Positions 12,103-22,800 of a DNA stretch of 64,000 bases are shown here, in pieces. The DNA lies in assembly GCA_947579665.1 (NCBI GenBank), contig OX388346.1, positions 91,080,615 through 91,144,614 of the forward strand, given 5' to 3'. The notes under the pieces are model-generated. The model was not told the DNA's origin. It was given only the letters and a program-made list of their open reading frames with translations, and did no database searches. This DNA comes from Sympetrum striolatum. Taxonomy: Eukaryota > Arthropoda > Insecta > Odonata > Libellulidae. The position numbers and the translations under genes are program-made. Numbering within the stretch: position 1 is the stretch's first letter; each line of letters starts with the position of its first letter.

Positions 12103-12377
12103 TTGTCCTAACAACTTCTTTCTAATATTCATTAAGTATTATAGTATGTTCTTCTTCTTTTCTGTTCATAAAAGAGATGTCACTTCCCATTTAACATGTG
12201 AGATATTGCAATGGAACGAATTGCAGACTCGATCAAACACTGAAAAAGTTGTGGCTCACATTTGTAAGTGATAGAATGCGTAAAAATGTCATTAGAATGC
12301 AATACAACGATAGAATTAGTAAATCTCTGCATTATTTAGGATAAATTTGCCTTTGATGAACACAGTAAACCTATAAA

Positions 12378-12640
12378 ATGGCGCCCGGTGGATTGGTCCG
12401 GGGGGAATTAGTACGCGGGGAATTGATCCCCCGCGCTAATGTTATAATACCACACAACCCACCCCCCGGTTAATTTATTTATAAAATTAACCAATAATCA
12501 AGGCGTGTAGATTAGCATAAAACTATAGGCGAGATTAACAGTAGTGCAACATCAATTCACCGCGTACGAATTCACCGGCGCCCGGTGAATTGGTCCGGGG
12601 GAATCGGTACGAGGGATATATTACTGGGAAGTAGCACTCT
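12378..12640. repeat. GC-rich palindromic minisatellite cluster
   Basis: Two GC-rich blocks (12378-12472 and 12550-12618) share GGCGCCCGGTGRATTGGTCC followed by a G-run and AATT(A/C)GTACG-like words. The second block contains the perfect inverted repeat AATTCACCGG-CGC-CCGGTGAATT. Words of the form GAATTNGTMCG recur in both orientations. The spacer between the blocks is ordinary AT-rich DNA. It could be a decayed transposon end or a short palindromic satellite; I do not recognise a family. Confidence 0.6.
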
Positions 12641-13936
12641 AAAACATTGAGATGACTCACGAGTGACTAAGGATTCATTTGCATATCCTAAAATTGTGTC
12701 GGTTTAGTGGCATTATGTTTAAATTATTTGCGTTAAAACTTAAGGATCATTAATTTATGGCAAAGTGTTATTCAGAGCCGGGATAAGTGGAATCACTAAG
12801 TTGCCTTTAATCAAGGTAAGAGTAGGTAGAAATCGCATTTAATGCTTTTGCCCGAAAACGCTAATAAATTAGAAATAAAATTTGAACACGTGACGTAGGT
12901 ATATAAGGAGAATTATCAACAATTAACAAAATGAAATTAAATGTATTTATTATACTTATGTCACAAATCTCTATTGATCTTTAGAACGATTGAGCTCAAA
13001 TATATTTACTGACTGCTGATTCAGCGATTTAAATGATAGAGAATGGCATTTATATTTTAATTGCCACGTGTTTCTCAATAATGTTTGCAATAATATAACA
13101 GAGGAGCCTTCATGATGCAACGTGACTCCTAGGTATTAGTTGTCGTGCACTAACTTTAATGGACGCCCTGAAAATCGGTACTGCGTGGGAATTATGGTTT
13201 GTTTTGGGTTTGTGGGTTTGTTTAATTTCAGTTTGATAACTCCCTGAAAATCATCTAAATAGCTCAATTGTTATTCAAATTCAGTTAATCACTGCATGAG
13301 AATACCTTCTGACATACAAAAAGGTAATTGTGTAACAAATATCGCTTAAAGGACAACAAAAGGATGAAGATATTTATGTAGGAAGTCATCTCTGGATTTT
13401 ATCCAATGTCTTATCGTGAAAATTACGCCTCTCGTCATTGCAGCACAAAAATACGCGATTTAGTATCACTCGATGTGTATTTTATTAAATTGGATATAAA
13501 TCGGTTGTCAAGAATGTGCAAAAATTATAATATTATTTCAAACTAGTGTTCATCTTAACAATATATTCTATTTATGCAACCAATGTGTTCTTTGATTGTA
13601 TCTTTTTCCCAGACAAGGCGGTAAATGAACGATTGAAAACAAATACATAGTTCTAACAGAAACACACGATGAGTTCGCCTTGAGCTTGAAGAAAAGCGAA
13701 CAATTGAAGGCCATTGGGAAGCTATTACTGGTCTTTTGGCATTGTTAGCAGGAGCCTACTTCTTTTACTGATACCTCGAAAGTGAAAGCAACGGGAATGA
13801 AAACGATGCTTGGAAAATTCGAAATGAATTGAAGGACGTCGGAAACCCATTACTGGTCTAAGAATGATAGTTTACGTGTTTAGCTTCTTCTGACAGTGCC
13901 TCGAAAGTGAAAGCAACGGTAAAGGGAAGCAAAATA
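12641..13936. other. Unassigned DNA with an internal ~133 bp-spaced duplication
   Basis: A ~97 bp segment is imperfectly duplicated at 13699-13797 and 13832-13930; both copies end in CCTCGAAAGTGAAAGCAACGG. In the first copy the plus strand has a short frame ending in AITGLLALLAGAYFFY and a stop, which looks like a membrane-anchor tail, but it is only about 30 codons, opens after a stop, and is broken in the second copy. Nothing else is recognised. Confidence 0.4.
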
Positions 13937-13979
13937 TCAATAGCTGCTCATCGAAGAAAGCGAAACTGCATTTATGCGT
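13937..13979 (-). CDS. Candidate third exon of small spliced gene
   Basis: On the minus strand a pyrimidine-rich tract ending TTTTTCTGTGATCAG precedes 13979. Exon 2 of the model ends with two bases of a codon; joined here, the frame reads R-INAVSLSSMSSY and stops at 13937-13939, giving a 78-residue product. The phase agreement is real, but the exon is short and any acceptor would give a stop fairly soon by chance, so this is the weakest part of the model. Confidence 0.25.
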
Positions 13980-14334
13980 CTGATCACAGAAAAATACAGA
14001 AAATAGGGAAAGGGTATGCCTGACCATTGCATTACTGTACTGTACCTATTATTCTCCATTAAATTACATATAATGACGATTATTAAATATAGCAACTTAC
14101 TGCACAATCGTGTAGATTTTGTTGTAATACTCTTATGAAGTAGTTTTATTTCATCCCCAAAACTATTGAATCACTCAATTAATAGTCCGTTCTTAATTGG
14201 TATTTCAACAATATGAAATAATTCCACAAGATTTTATAATACAATACACGAAGTGAAAAAAGTCCATAACGTGAGGATATTTTTAAGGTACGTGATTTAA
14301 GAGATCGATATAAAATTGTATATATTCTACTTAC

Positions 14335-14455
14335 CTAAGCTGAAGCTCCAATCCACTGACCTCTACCATCGAAGGATCTCCTGTACGACTTTCAGTTTCA
14401 GAAGACGCCAATGAGCAATACGCCAAGACAATATCGGTGTGTAAAGTATTGCCTC
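14335..14455 (-). CDS. Exon 2 of small unrecognised spliced gene
   Basis: The exon is bounded by an acceptor (AATTGTTTAG) and a strong donor (CTTAG|GTAAGTAG). Joined to the exon at 16884-16956 in the phase that exon requires, all 40 codons are open and read G-GNTLHTDIVLAYCSLASS, then a polar segment ending in LELQL. The exon is more GC-rich than the flanks. It lies outside the large palindrome, so only the left-arm copy of exon 1 has this partner. I do not recognise the protein. What is seen is the pair of splice signals and one continuous frame; that it is translated is inference. Confidence 0.45.
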
Positions 14456-15825
14456 CTAAACAATTAAAAATGATAAATTCAAAATTAATAAAATATATTA
14501 GGATTAAAATCAGAATTATATTCCAAAGGGAAGCAAATGTAAAGCGAAACGAGTAATTTGAAGAATTCGTATTTCATATCAAATGCAAGCGATGTTCCGT
14601 TGACCAAACAGTTTGAAATATCTTGTCACATCATTATTAAGAAGAAACTAACTAAGAATAATTGTTTTTTAAAGAAGCCTTAATTAAACTCTTAGACATT
14701 GGCTGAAGATATTGAATTAATGACACGAAACAAAAACTTTAATATGAGTACTAATTCATACCAAATCGAACAATATTCGTAAGTGATCAAGCTAAATATA
14801 AATTGCAATTAAATTGTATGAAATAAATATGATTCAGATTATGAAAAAATGCCGTTTAAATTTAGAATTAAGTAGTTAAAGACAACAAGGAACTGTGGAA
14901 CTATAGCAACCAAAACTTCTAAAAATTCTTATAGATTGATAAAAATCAGAAGAGTATTCTAAACCCGTGACAAATTAATGTAAAACTTGAAATTTAAATA
15001 TAAATAAATAATAAATACTGTTACATCAACGAACAATATTGAGAATAAGTTTATAAAATAACGATCGCTGAGGAGAATTAATATTGCAAATTCGTACAAA
15101 ATGGAATCGAATTCCTGGAATGATTAGGCTAAATTTAAATCTAAATTACAATTGTTAGGAAAAGATTCGGTTCTGATTATGAGATAATTAATTTAATGTT
15201 TAAGATGACAAAGGCACTTTAATCGTGGAAAAGTAAGAACTTTTGAAATTAAAACCACAAAAAAATTATACATCAAAATTAGGATATTTGATTAATTTAA
15301 TCGATGCCGTTGATAAGAATGCATTTATTAAAGTTTCCTTCAACTGCCGATTTCCTTTTAAATTCAAACTATTATTTCCGTGATGTTTATGAGTGGTACG
15401 TATGATTTAAACTAAGTCTAAAAATTAACAGGACTATTTGGAAAATTTATTCAAGTAAAACTACTTTTTGAACTATTGATAGAATACGGAAGGAGGGAAT
15501 TAAAACTGGAAATATGCTTTCCTTGAAAATTTAAAACTGCTCTGAATTCGATTCCTGGCTATATCGGAATTGTTTCTCCCGTTTCTTAATTGCAAAACGC
15601 AGTTGAAATTCGCATTACTTTTAATTTTCAAAACAAACCTCCGAAGAGGACTTGAAATAGCAAGTAGAATTCGTAAGAAATATTCACTAAATAATCAATT
15701 CAGAAGTTTAATTCAAATAGCGAGAATAAATGTTTAACGAAACAAGTATCCAACTTCCAAACTAATCAAAATTCCAAAAAAAGGATCACTCATTATTAAA
15801 TCAGAAACTAATTTGGTGAGAAATA
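14456..15825. other. Intron-like AT-rich DNA
   Basis: This lies inside the predicted minus-strand gene, between exon 2 and the palindrome. I see no other exon, repeat or transposon. Confidence 0.45.
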
Positions 15826-16382
15826 AATATTATTCTCATTGGAGGGATGTTGCAACTTAATTACCTTATAACATTAATATAGACGCGAGAAAGACCGGAA
15901 ACACTACTGCGAATGAAAAAGAAATGCAAACAGGATTACATAGATATAAAGACGATATAAATCTTTTGAACTATATTAATCTTCAACCATATTAAGTTAA
16001 TACATTCTATAAATAAATGAAAAATGAACAGCTACGATGCGTCCACAATTTCCGTTAAAATTCAAACCAGATCTTCCCTTGTTTATGTGATGACGTCATG
16101 CATTTACCGAATTATCAGAATTAACGACAGAACTATTTTAAAAATATATTCAGATAAAACATGTGGTATTAACTGCAGATATGTATTAGAGGCAGATTGA
16201 AAATATATGTGGCAAAGAAGAGTTCAAGGCTTTAAGGGAATTTTTCTCTCGTTTTTTATATGCAAATTCAGAGTGTAACTCGTACGGTTTCGGACGTAAA
16301 TGAAGAGGCAGTTTAAATTTATACAAACGCCTAAGACGATGAATTACAATCTTGAACCGAAAATAAACTTATTCTCGTAATC

Positions 16383-16571
16383 ATGGAAGCAAGACCATTC
16401 CCACGCGAAGATATTTGCACTTATCGAAACACAAAAATCAAAAGAAAAGGCTTTTACACTCGGGAATTGAGTCGACGTAGGCAAATTTTAGGATTCGATT
16501 TCTCAAGAAGAATAGGCCAGAACCGGTTTGTAGTCCCGGCGACATTCCTATCTACTCTCAAACAGTCATAA
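16383..16571 (+). other. 62-codon ORF, duplicated identically in both palindrome arms
   Basis: The ATG-initiated frame begins MEARPFPRED and is basic (several R/K-rich stretches). An identical translation occurs in the other arm on the opposite strand (20408-20596). It lies antisense within the predicted intron of the small gene. No domain is recognised and there is no independent sign of translation; identity could simply reflect the young or homogenised palindrome. Confidence 0.25.
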
Positions 16572-16883
16572 AATGTCAGGAGATCTGTCTTATATTCCCA
16601 TTTACACGCAAACATGATTCCTTAATCCGCTAATGACCATGCTTAACGAGCTTTTAAACCTGAGAACATACTTAAGAAATCGTATTAAACAGTTCCGATG
16701 CTAAATGATAAGATTAATACCATCTCATTAATTCACCGAAATTAAAATCAATCGCAATATGAAACAAATGATAAGTAATACACTGATATTACACAAGGAA
16801 TAAACTTAAATTCTTTAATTTACCAATAGACCTTAGCAATATTTTCTCAGACAATACCGAATAAAGTATTTAATGAGACTTAC

Positions 16884-16956
16884 CATTAGCTGGAAATCCT
16901 GGGTGACAACGATGGACGCTGAACATGGCAACGAATTTCAACTGTTTCTCAAACAT
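16884..16956 (-). CDS. Exon 1 of small unrecognised spliced gene, left-arm copy
   Basis: On the minus strand a frame opens at an ATG at 16954-16956, after an in-frame TGA nine bases earlier. It reads MFEKQLKFVAMFSVHRC then HPGFPAN and ends one base into the next codon at a strong donor (AATG|GTAAGTCTC). A second in-frame ATG lies at 16924-16926. Upstream are a GC box (17079-17088) and a CCAAT box, so this may be a transcription start; alternatively the TTTTTTTGTCAG just upstream could be an acceptor. The exon splices in frame to 14335-14455. The same exon and donor are mirrored at 20023-20095. Protein family unknown. Confidence 0.45.
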
Positions 16957-17039
16957 AGGTTGTCAGCACGACCTGTCTCGGAGAAATTCTGGCAGCAACT
17001 GACAAAAAAACCGTCTGCGCAACCGATGAACAATAGTGC

Positions 17040-17095
17040 TGTCACCTGATTGGTCCAAATTTAAGCGTCTTTCTACTTGGCTCCGCCCACCAACC
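17040..17095 (-). promoter_or_regulatory. Promoter-like block (CCAAT box and GC box), left arm
   Basis: Read on the minus strand, GGGCGGAGCC (17079-17088) is followed about 35 bp later by GGACCAATCAGG, just upstream of the exon at 16884-16956. The block is conserved at the mirror position in the other arm. Core-promoter function is inferred from these words only. Confidence 0.4.
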
Positions 17096-18111
17096 GTCAT
17101 GAAAATTTTCCACTGCCAACGTTAGCAATTGTAATCCAACGAATTTATTTAAGTATGATTTTAAATATATAATTAATATTTTTCGTAGATTTTAATAATT
17201 TTGTTTAAATTTCGCGATATCGTCGAGGTGCTGGATCGAAAATTATCGTATTTTGCATAATATAAATATTTTATATTCTTAAAAAACATCTATATTAGGG
17301 TCTGGATCATTAAGATTATTAGGTATATTTATTCTCGAAAATGAAAAAACGATTCACAAATTAATATCATAACTATTCATCTAGAAAGAGTAGAGTGTAG
17401 CAATCATACTAATTAATCGATGCACAGGGGAATTACAAGCAAAATCCAATTGCAAGGATACGTTTTGATCAAAGGAAGTGCAGAATTTTAAGAAATGAAG
17501 TCCATGTTTACGAATAAAGCGGAAAAACCGTATATAAATTCCTCTTAAAGATACGTATTCTCTCGCTAATCAAAAACGCTACGATGTCTTCCAAAGATAC
17601 TTTTTATGAAGCAGAATCATTAAAACGAGATGTATAAGTTAATTGAGTGATACATTAATCAGTTATGTGGAGGTCAAAAAACCTTCGACCATATCTGGTA
17701 TCTTCGCTCGCAGTATTAATAGTTCACAAATTCACTAAAGTACCAAGATGAAACAAGTGACAACGAAGAAGTGGCTTCGATAGATTTCTTCTTGACATTC
17801 ATATTTCACTACCGATAAACATTTCTATACTTGACCGCCTTAATCAAGAGTCAATAAGTTAGATTATATTATATAATATATACTAGATTAATCATCCAAT
17901 CAAATATCCTTCCTTGAAAGTACTGTCAATCGCATCATGAATAACATTACTACGTATTCGCGAACACGAATGAATTTGCATGAACAATTCGATATCATTG
18001 TCATTGCCTAGGTGATTGTGCTCGTGCCAACCCTCGAAGTGGATTCGTAAGTCTCGAATACATGTAGGTTAAGATAAAATTCAAAGCACATATCATCATC
18101 ATCGTACTTAC

Positions 18112-18126
18112 TTTCAAATCTTGCAT
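18112..18126 (-). CDS. Candidate inner first exon (left), 5 codons
   Basis: On the minus strand ATG opens MQDLK and runs directly into the donor GTAAGTACGATGA. It is the mirror position of 19239-19249. The donor is better conserved between the two sides than the exon. It may be a leader exon whose ATG is incidental. Low confidence. Confidence 0.2.
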
Positions 18127-19238
18127 TTTGTGATCGTAAGGTGAACGGAAGATACCCAATTCGTACAGCTACAGCGTGAAATGAAATCAATCATGAGGTG
18201 TTCTTTCTTCAAGAGCTTCAACTCTTTATTCTCGTTTCCTAAATTCATTCTCTTCCATGGCACACTCAAATTCAAGAAATCCAGAAGGAAAAGCAACATT
18301 GTCAACTTTCAATAAATGAACTGTCTATAGATGAACATTAATAACCTCTTAAAAATCCTTCTGACTTTGGATTTCACACAGGTCCTCGCTTAAACCGATA
18401 GGTTAATACGCAGCCCTTTAACTTCAGCAGTAAGCACTCTGATAACAGGAAACAAAACTATTTCCCTCCATTACTCACTGCCTTTGAAACGCGGATTGCG
18501 AACTTCATATTTTCGAAGACAATCGAAATTCTCTTAAGGTCTGGTGCGTAATCACCTCGTAATTTAGAGAAGCAACTCTGAAATGGCGTTCTAGAGTTGG
18601 AATACTATTTAAAGTGGTTATAAGTGTTCATATTCGTGGAAAAGTTTGATAACTGTGCTTCAGATAGTGTACTTTCTGAATTTATTCACTGTGAGTGCAT
18701 AATTGAGTCCTACGTAAAAACGTAACTGTGGAATCATCAAATTGTAACAGACATTTTGTGGAAAACCCGCTATGTTTGTCGATACGAAAACACTACGAAA
18801 ATACTGTGAAAGTACTTGAAACCAGTGCTCCGACAAACTTTTTGTTATATTTTATCTTATTGCTGTACATATTGCTTTGAATTTCGATCGTGGTGTTTAA
18901 AGACAAAAAGTTATTGATTTCCAAGTGTTTGATGTTAATTTCGCCATTTTCTATCGTTAACTGATTACCTTATTTAACTCTTGGTTAGAAAGTTGCATAC
19001 TAGGACAACTTCTTGGCTGGTTTATCTAGTATTGTTAACAATTAACAAACACCAGTCAAATAATGACGATCTAACTGTCGATCAGTGACTTCCTTGAATA
19101 ATAGTGAGAACGTGTTCTATTTTAAATCAGCGATAAAACAATCATCAACGAGACTAGCACTAAATTTTAATGGATTTCATATTTCAGAACTAAGAGCTCG
19201 GAATCCTTCCATCAAACTACATTCACCATCGACGCAAG

Positions 19239-19249
19239 ATGGAGGTCAT
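19239..19249 (+). CDS. Candidate inner first exon (right), ends MEV
   Basis: GCAAGATGGAGGTCAT is followed by the donor GTAAGTACGATGAGAG. The ATG has a reasonable context (purine at -3, G at +4). The preceding ~150 bp are also open in this frame (upstream from about 19085), so it could instead be an internal or leader exon. No acceptor partner is assigned. Confidence 0.2.
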
Positions 19250-19884
19250 GTAAGTACGATGAGAGTGGTGTTTGCATTCATTTGAATGGCTGTGAATTAA
19301 CTTCATAAATTAGCAATGAGATAGTAATACAGGCTGATTTACCTCTCATAGAGCAAATTTCTTCCTATTCTAGAATATTTCGTGTTGCATTGAGTGGTCA
19401 ATAGTCCATTTCTGGTTCGTAAACTATTATATTATATTATAATTCGTCAACATCAACGTTTAATGTATCATTCAATCAACTTATATATCTCGTTTTAATA
19501 ATTCTGCTTCATAAAAGGTATCTTTCGTTGACATCGTAGAAAACGTGTTTGATTAGCGAGAGAAATGGTATCTTACAGAGGAATTTCTAAGAGTAAAATA
19601 TAAGATTTTTCCGCTTTATTCGTAAACATGTACGTCATATCTTGAAATCCTGCACTTCTTTTGATCAAAACGTATTCTTGCAATGAAATCTTGCTAGTAG
19701 TTGGGTGTAAATTAATTATTATGCAAACTATGATATTTTTCGATCCAGCACTTCGACGATATCGCGAAATTTAAACAAAGTTATTAAAATCTTCGAAAAA
19801 TATTAATTATATATTTAAAATCATACTTTAATAAATTCGTTGGATTACAATTGCTAACGTTGGCAGTGGAAAATTTTCATGACG

Positions 19885-19935
19885 GTTGGTGGGCGGAGCC
19901 AAGTAGAAAGACGCTTAAATTTGGACCAATCAGGT
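19885..19935 (+). promoter_or_regulatory. Promoter-like block (GC box and CCAAT box), right arm
   Basis: GGGCGGAGCC at 19891-19900 and GGACCAATCAGG at about 19923-19934 mirror the left-arm block exactly (coordinate sum 36979) and precede the mirrored exon at 20023-20095. Confidence 0.4.
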
Positions 19936-20022
19936 GACAGCACTATTGTTCATCGGTTGCGCAGACGGTTTTTTTGTCAGTTGCTGCCAGAATTTCTCCG
20001 AGACAGGTCGTGCTGACAACCT

Positions 20023-20095
20023 ATGTTTGAGAAACAGTTGAAATTCGTTGCCATGTTCAGCGTCCATCGTTGTCACCCAGGATTTCCAGCTAATG
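20023..20095 (+). CDS. Mirrored exon 1 copy, right arm
   Basis: It has the same frame as 16884-16956: ATG at 20023, second ATG at 20053, reading MFEKQLKFVAMFSVHRC then HPGFPAN, and the same AATG|GTAAGTCTC donor at 20096. The expected second exon is missing downstream because the duplication ends at 21153. A downstream acceptor at 25307-25308 (CAAGTTAG) would continue the phase in an open frame, so a chimeric transcript is possible but unproven. Otherwise treat it as a promoter and first exon without a gene. Confidence 0.35.
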
Positions 20096-20407
20096 GTAAG
20101 TCTCATTAAATACTTTATTCGGTATTGTCTGAGAAAATATTGCTAAGGTCTATTGGTAAATCAAAGAATTTAAGTTTATTCCTTGTGTAATATCAGTGTA
20201 TTACTTATCATTTGTTTCATATTGCGATTGATTTTAATTTCGGTGAATTAATGAGATGGTATTAATCTTATCATTTAGCATCGGAACTGTTTAATACGAT
20301 TTCTTAAGTATGTTCTCAGGTTTAAAAGCTCGTTAAGCATGGTCATTAGCGGATTAAGGAATCATGTTTGCGTGTAAATGGGAATATAAGACAGATCTCC
20401 TGACATT

Positions 20408-20596
20408 TTATGACTGTTTGAGAGTAGATAGGAATGTCGCCGGGACTACAAACCGGTTCTGGCCTATTCTTCTTGAGAAATCGAATCCTAAAATTTGCCT
20501 ACGTCGACTCAATTCCCGAGTGTAAAAGCCTTTTCTTTTGATTTTTGTGTTTCGATAAGTGCAAATATCTTCGCGTGGGAATGGTCTTGCTTCCAT
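20408..20596 (-). other. 62-codon ORF, mirror copy
   Basis: The translation is identical to that of 16383-16571, on the opposite strand as expected for the inverted repeat. No domain is recognised. It lies in the would-be intron of the mirrored exon. Confidence 0.25.
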
Positions 20597-21153
20597 GATT
20601 ACGAGAATAAGTTTATTTTCGGTTCAAGATTGTAATTCATCGTCTTCGGCGTTTGTAAAAATTTAAACTGCCTCTTCATTAGCGTCCGAAACCGTACGAG
20701 TTACACTCTGAATTTGCATATAAAAAACGAGAGAGAAATTCCGATAAAGCCTTGAACTCTTCTTTGCCACATATATTTTCAATCTGCCTAGAATACATAT
20801 ATGCAGTTAATACCACATGTTTTATCTGAATATATTTTTAAATTAGTTCTGTCGTTATTTCTGATAATTCGGTGAATGCATGACGTCATCACATAAACAA
20901 GGGAAGATCTGGTTTGAATTTTAACGGAAATTGTGGTCGCATCGTAGCTGTTCATTTGTCATTTATTTATAGAATGTATTTCCTTAATATAGTGGAAGAT
21001 TAATACAGTAGAATAGATTTATATCGAATTTATAACTACGAAATCCTGTTTGTATTTCTTTATCATGCGCAGTAGTATTTCCGGACTTCTCGTGTCTATT
21101 ATAATGTTATAAGGAAATTAAGTTGCAACATCCCTCCAATGAGAATAATATTT

Positions 21154-21720
21154 TTTTGAGCATCAAGTCGAAGGAGAACCACCATTCCTATGGACACGTA
21201 AATATTAATCTTTAATCGTTGAGTATAGATTGTTTTTCCTCCATATGAGGTAAATTATCTTTAATATTATTGCCTTTTCTTTGAATTTTAATTTTCTTTC
21301 AATTATTCTGTCATAAAAATATTCTTCTTTTACTGCGAGTTTAAATTCAATGGACTCCACACATCCGAGGGTGCAGATGGCAGTGAAGAGAGCATTAAGT
21401 CGAAGGAGAGCCACCATTTCCATGGACTCATAAAAATTAACCTTTATTGTTGAGTATAGGTTGTTTTTGCTCAATATGAGGTAAATTTTCTTTAATATTA
21501 TTGCCTTTTCTTGGAATTTTAATTTTATTTTAATTATTCTGCCATAAATACATTTTTCTTTTTCTGCAAGGTAAAATTCAATGTTCTCCACACATCCTAG
21601 GACTCAGATGGAAGAGGACAGAGCATGAAGTCGAAGCAGAGCTACCCTACCCATGGACACGTAAATATTAAGCTTTAAGTGTTGAGTATAGATTGTTTTC
21701 CTCCATAAGAGGATAATATA
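21154..21720. repeat. 231 bp tandem repeat, family 1, left block
   Basis: Units recur at about 231 bp (TGGACAC-type word at 21191, 21423, 21654). Each contains TTGAGTATAGATTGTTTTTCCTCC-like and GGTAAATT-TCTTTAATATTATTGCC-like words. Because 231 is divisible by three, the minus strand holds a 128-codon repeat-derived frame (21205-21591), which I do not treat as a gene. Confidence 0.85.
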
Positions 21721-22245
21721 AGCATATTTCTCTATATTATTAAAACTATATTTGATTAACTATTTACATTCTTATTTTTCAAAATTTTGATCGAAACTTG
21801 TCCTTCATGAATGCGCGAGCGAAGGTGTGCTGTGGTGATGCGAGATGATGCTCGGTAGAAGAACGGAATGACAAAAAGACTAAGTATTAATTGATATAAT
21901 GCTACGACTTTCTATTTTTTGAGTGCGATAGAGTAGAATTTTTTAATATTTCTCTGTATTATTATACCTATATTTGATTAACTATTTTCATTCTTATTAT
22001 TCTGAATTTTGATCCAAACTTATGCTTATTCAATGTGCGAAGGAAGGTGTGCTGTGGTGATGCGAGATGATGCACGGTCGAAGAACGGAATGACAAAAAG
22101 ACTAAGTATAAATTGATATAATGCTATTACTTTCCATTTTTTGAGTGCGATAGAGTTAAAGTATTTAATATTTCTCTATTTTAGTATAACTATATTTGAT
22201 TAACTGTTTTCATTCTTATTATTCAGAATTTTGCTCTAAACTTGA
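21721..22245. repeat. ~220 bp tandem repeat, family 2, interrupting family 1
   Basis: About 2.4 copies start near 21724, 21944 and 22164. They share ATATTTGATTAACT, GTGTGCTGTGGTGATGCGAG and AACGGAATGACAAAAAGAC. The block sits within family 1: the left block breaks off after CCTCCATAAGAGG, and family 1 resumes at about 22246. Confidence 0.85.
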
Positions 22246-22800
22246 TTGTTGAGGATACTTTGTTTTCCCTCAATATAAGGTAAATTATCTTTAATATTTT
22301 TGCCTTTTCTTGGAATTTTAATTTATTTCAATAATTTTGTCATAAATGAATTTTTCTTTTTCTACAAGGTAAAATACAACGTTTTATACACATCCGAGGA
22401 ATCTGATTGAAGAGGAGAGAGCCTGAAGTAGAAGGAGAGCCAACATTCCCCTGGAAACGTAAATATTAAGCTTTTATTGTTGAGTAAAGATTGTTTTTCC
22501 TCCATATGAGGTAAATTATCTTTAATAATATTGCCTTTTCCTGGAATTTAGTTTTCTTTCAATTTCTCTTTCATAAATACATTTTTCTTTTTCTGCAAGG
22601 TAAAATTTAATGTTCTCTAAATATCCGAGGACTCAGATGGAAGAGGAGAGAGCTTGAAGTCAAAGGAAAGCCACCATTCCCATGGACACGTAAACATTAA
22701 GCTTTTATTTTTAGTTTAGATTGTTTTTCCTCAATATGAATTAAATTACTTTAAATATTATTGCCTTTTTGGAATTTTAATTTTATTTCAATTATTCTGT
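22246..22800. repeat. 231 bp tandem repeat, family 1, right block
   Basis: The same repeat as 21154-21720 resumes, with its TGGA-type word at 22452 and 22683 (231 bp apart). It decays at about 22800. Confidence 0.8.

Larger units (their letters stand above)
15826..17660. repeat. Left arm of large inverted repeat
   Basis: The arm matches the reverse complement of about 19440-21153. Coordinates of matching bases sum to 36978-36979 from 15841 to 17240 (for example 16956 pairs with 20023, and 17231 with 19748), so over 1.4 kb there is almost no net indel. Inward from 17240 the sum moves to 37118, meaning about 139 bp extra in this arm or lost from the other. By eye the match is high, with scattered substitutions. 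The outer limit is sharp at AAATATTATTCTCATTGG. Confidence 0.92.
17661..19439. other. Palindrome centre, with a diverged inner continuation of the arms
   Basis: Strong arm similarity stops near 17660 and 19440, but short mirrored blocks persist, notably a donor GTAAGTACGATGA on the minus strand at 18111 and on the plus strand at 19250. The centre of symmetry is therefore about 18.5-18.7 kb. The remaining 1.1 kb shows no recognisable gene or transposase. Confidence 0.55.
19440..21153. repeat. Right arm of large inverted repeat
   Basis: Reverse-complement partner of 15826-17660. Its outer end (GAGAATAATATTT, 21141-21153) abuts directly on the first unit of the 231 bp tandem repeat. The minus-strand gene's second exon (14335-14455) has no counterpart beyond this arm, which suggests that this is the derived, partial copy. 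Confidence 0.92.

Noticed and set aside
13699..13800. Membrane-anchor peptide ending AITGLLALLAGAYFFY
   Set aside because: Only about 30 codons after an in-frame stop, no acceptor that opens the frame, and the duplicated copy 133 bp away is disrupted.
21205..21591. 128-codon minus-strand frame
   Set aside because: It is an artefact of the 231 bp tandem repeat, whose length is a multiple of three; it spans unit boundaries and decays in other units.
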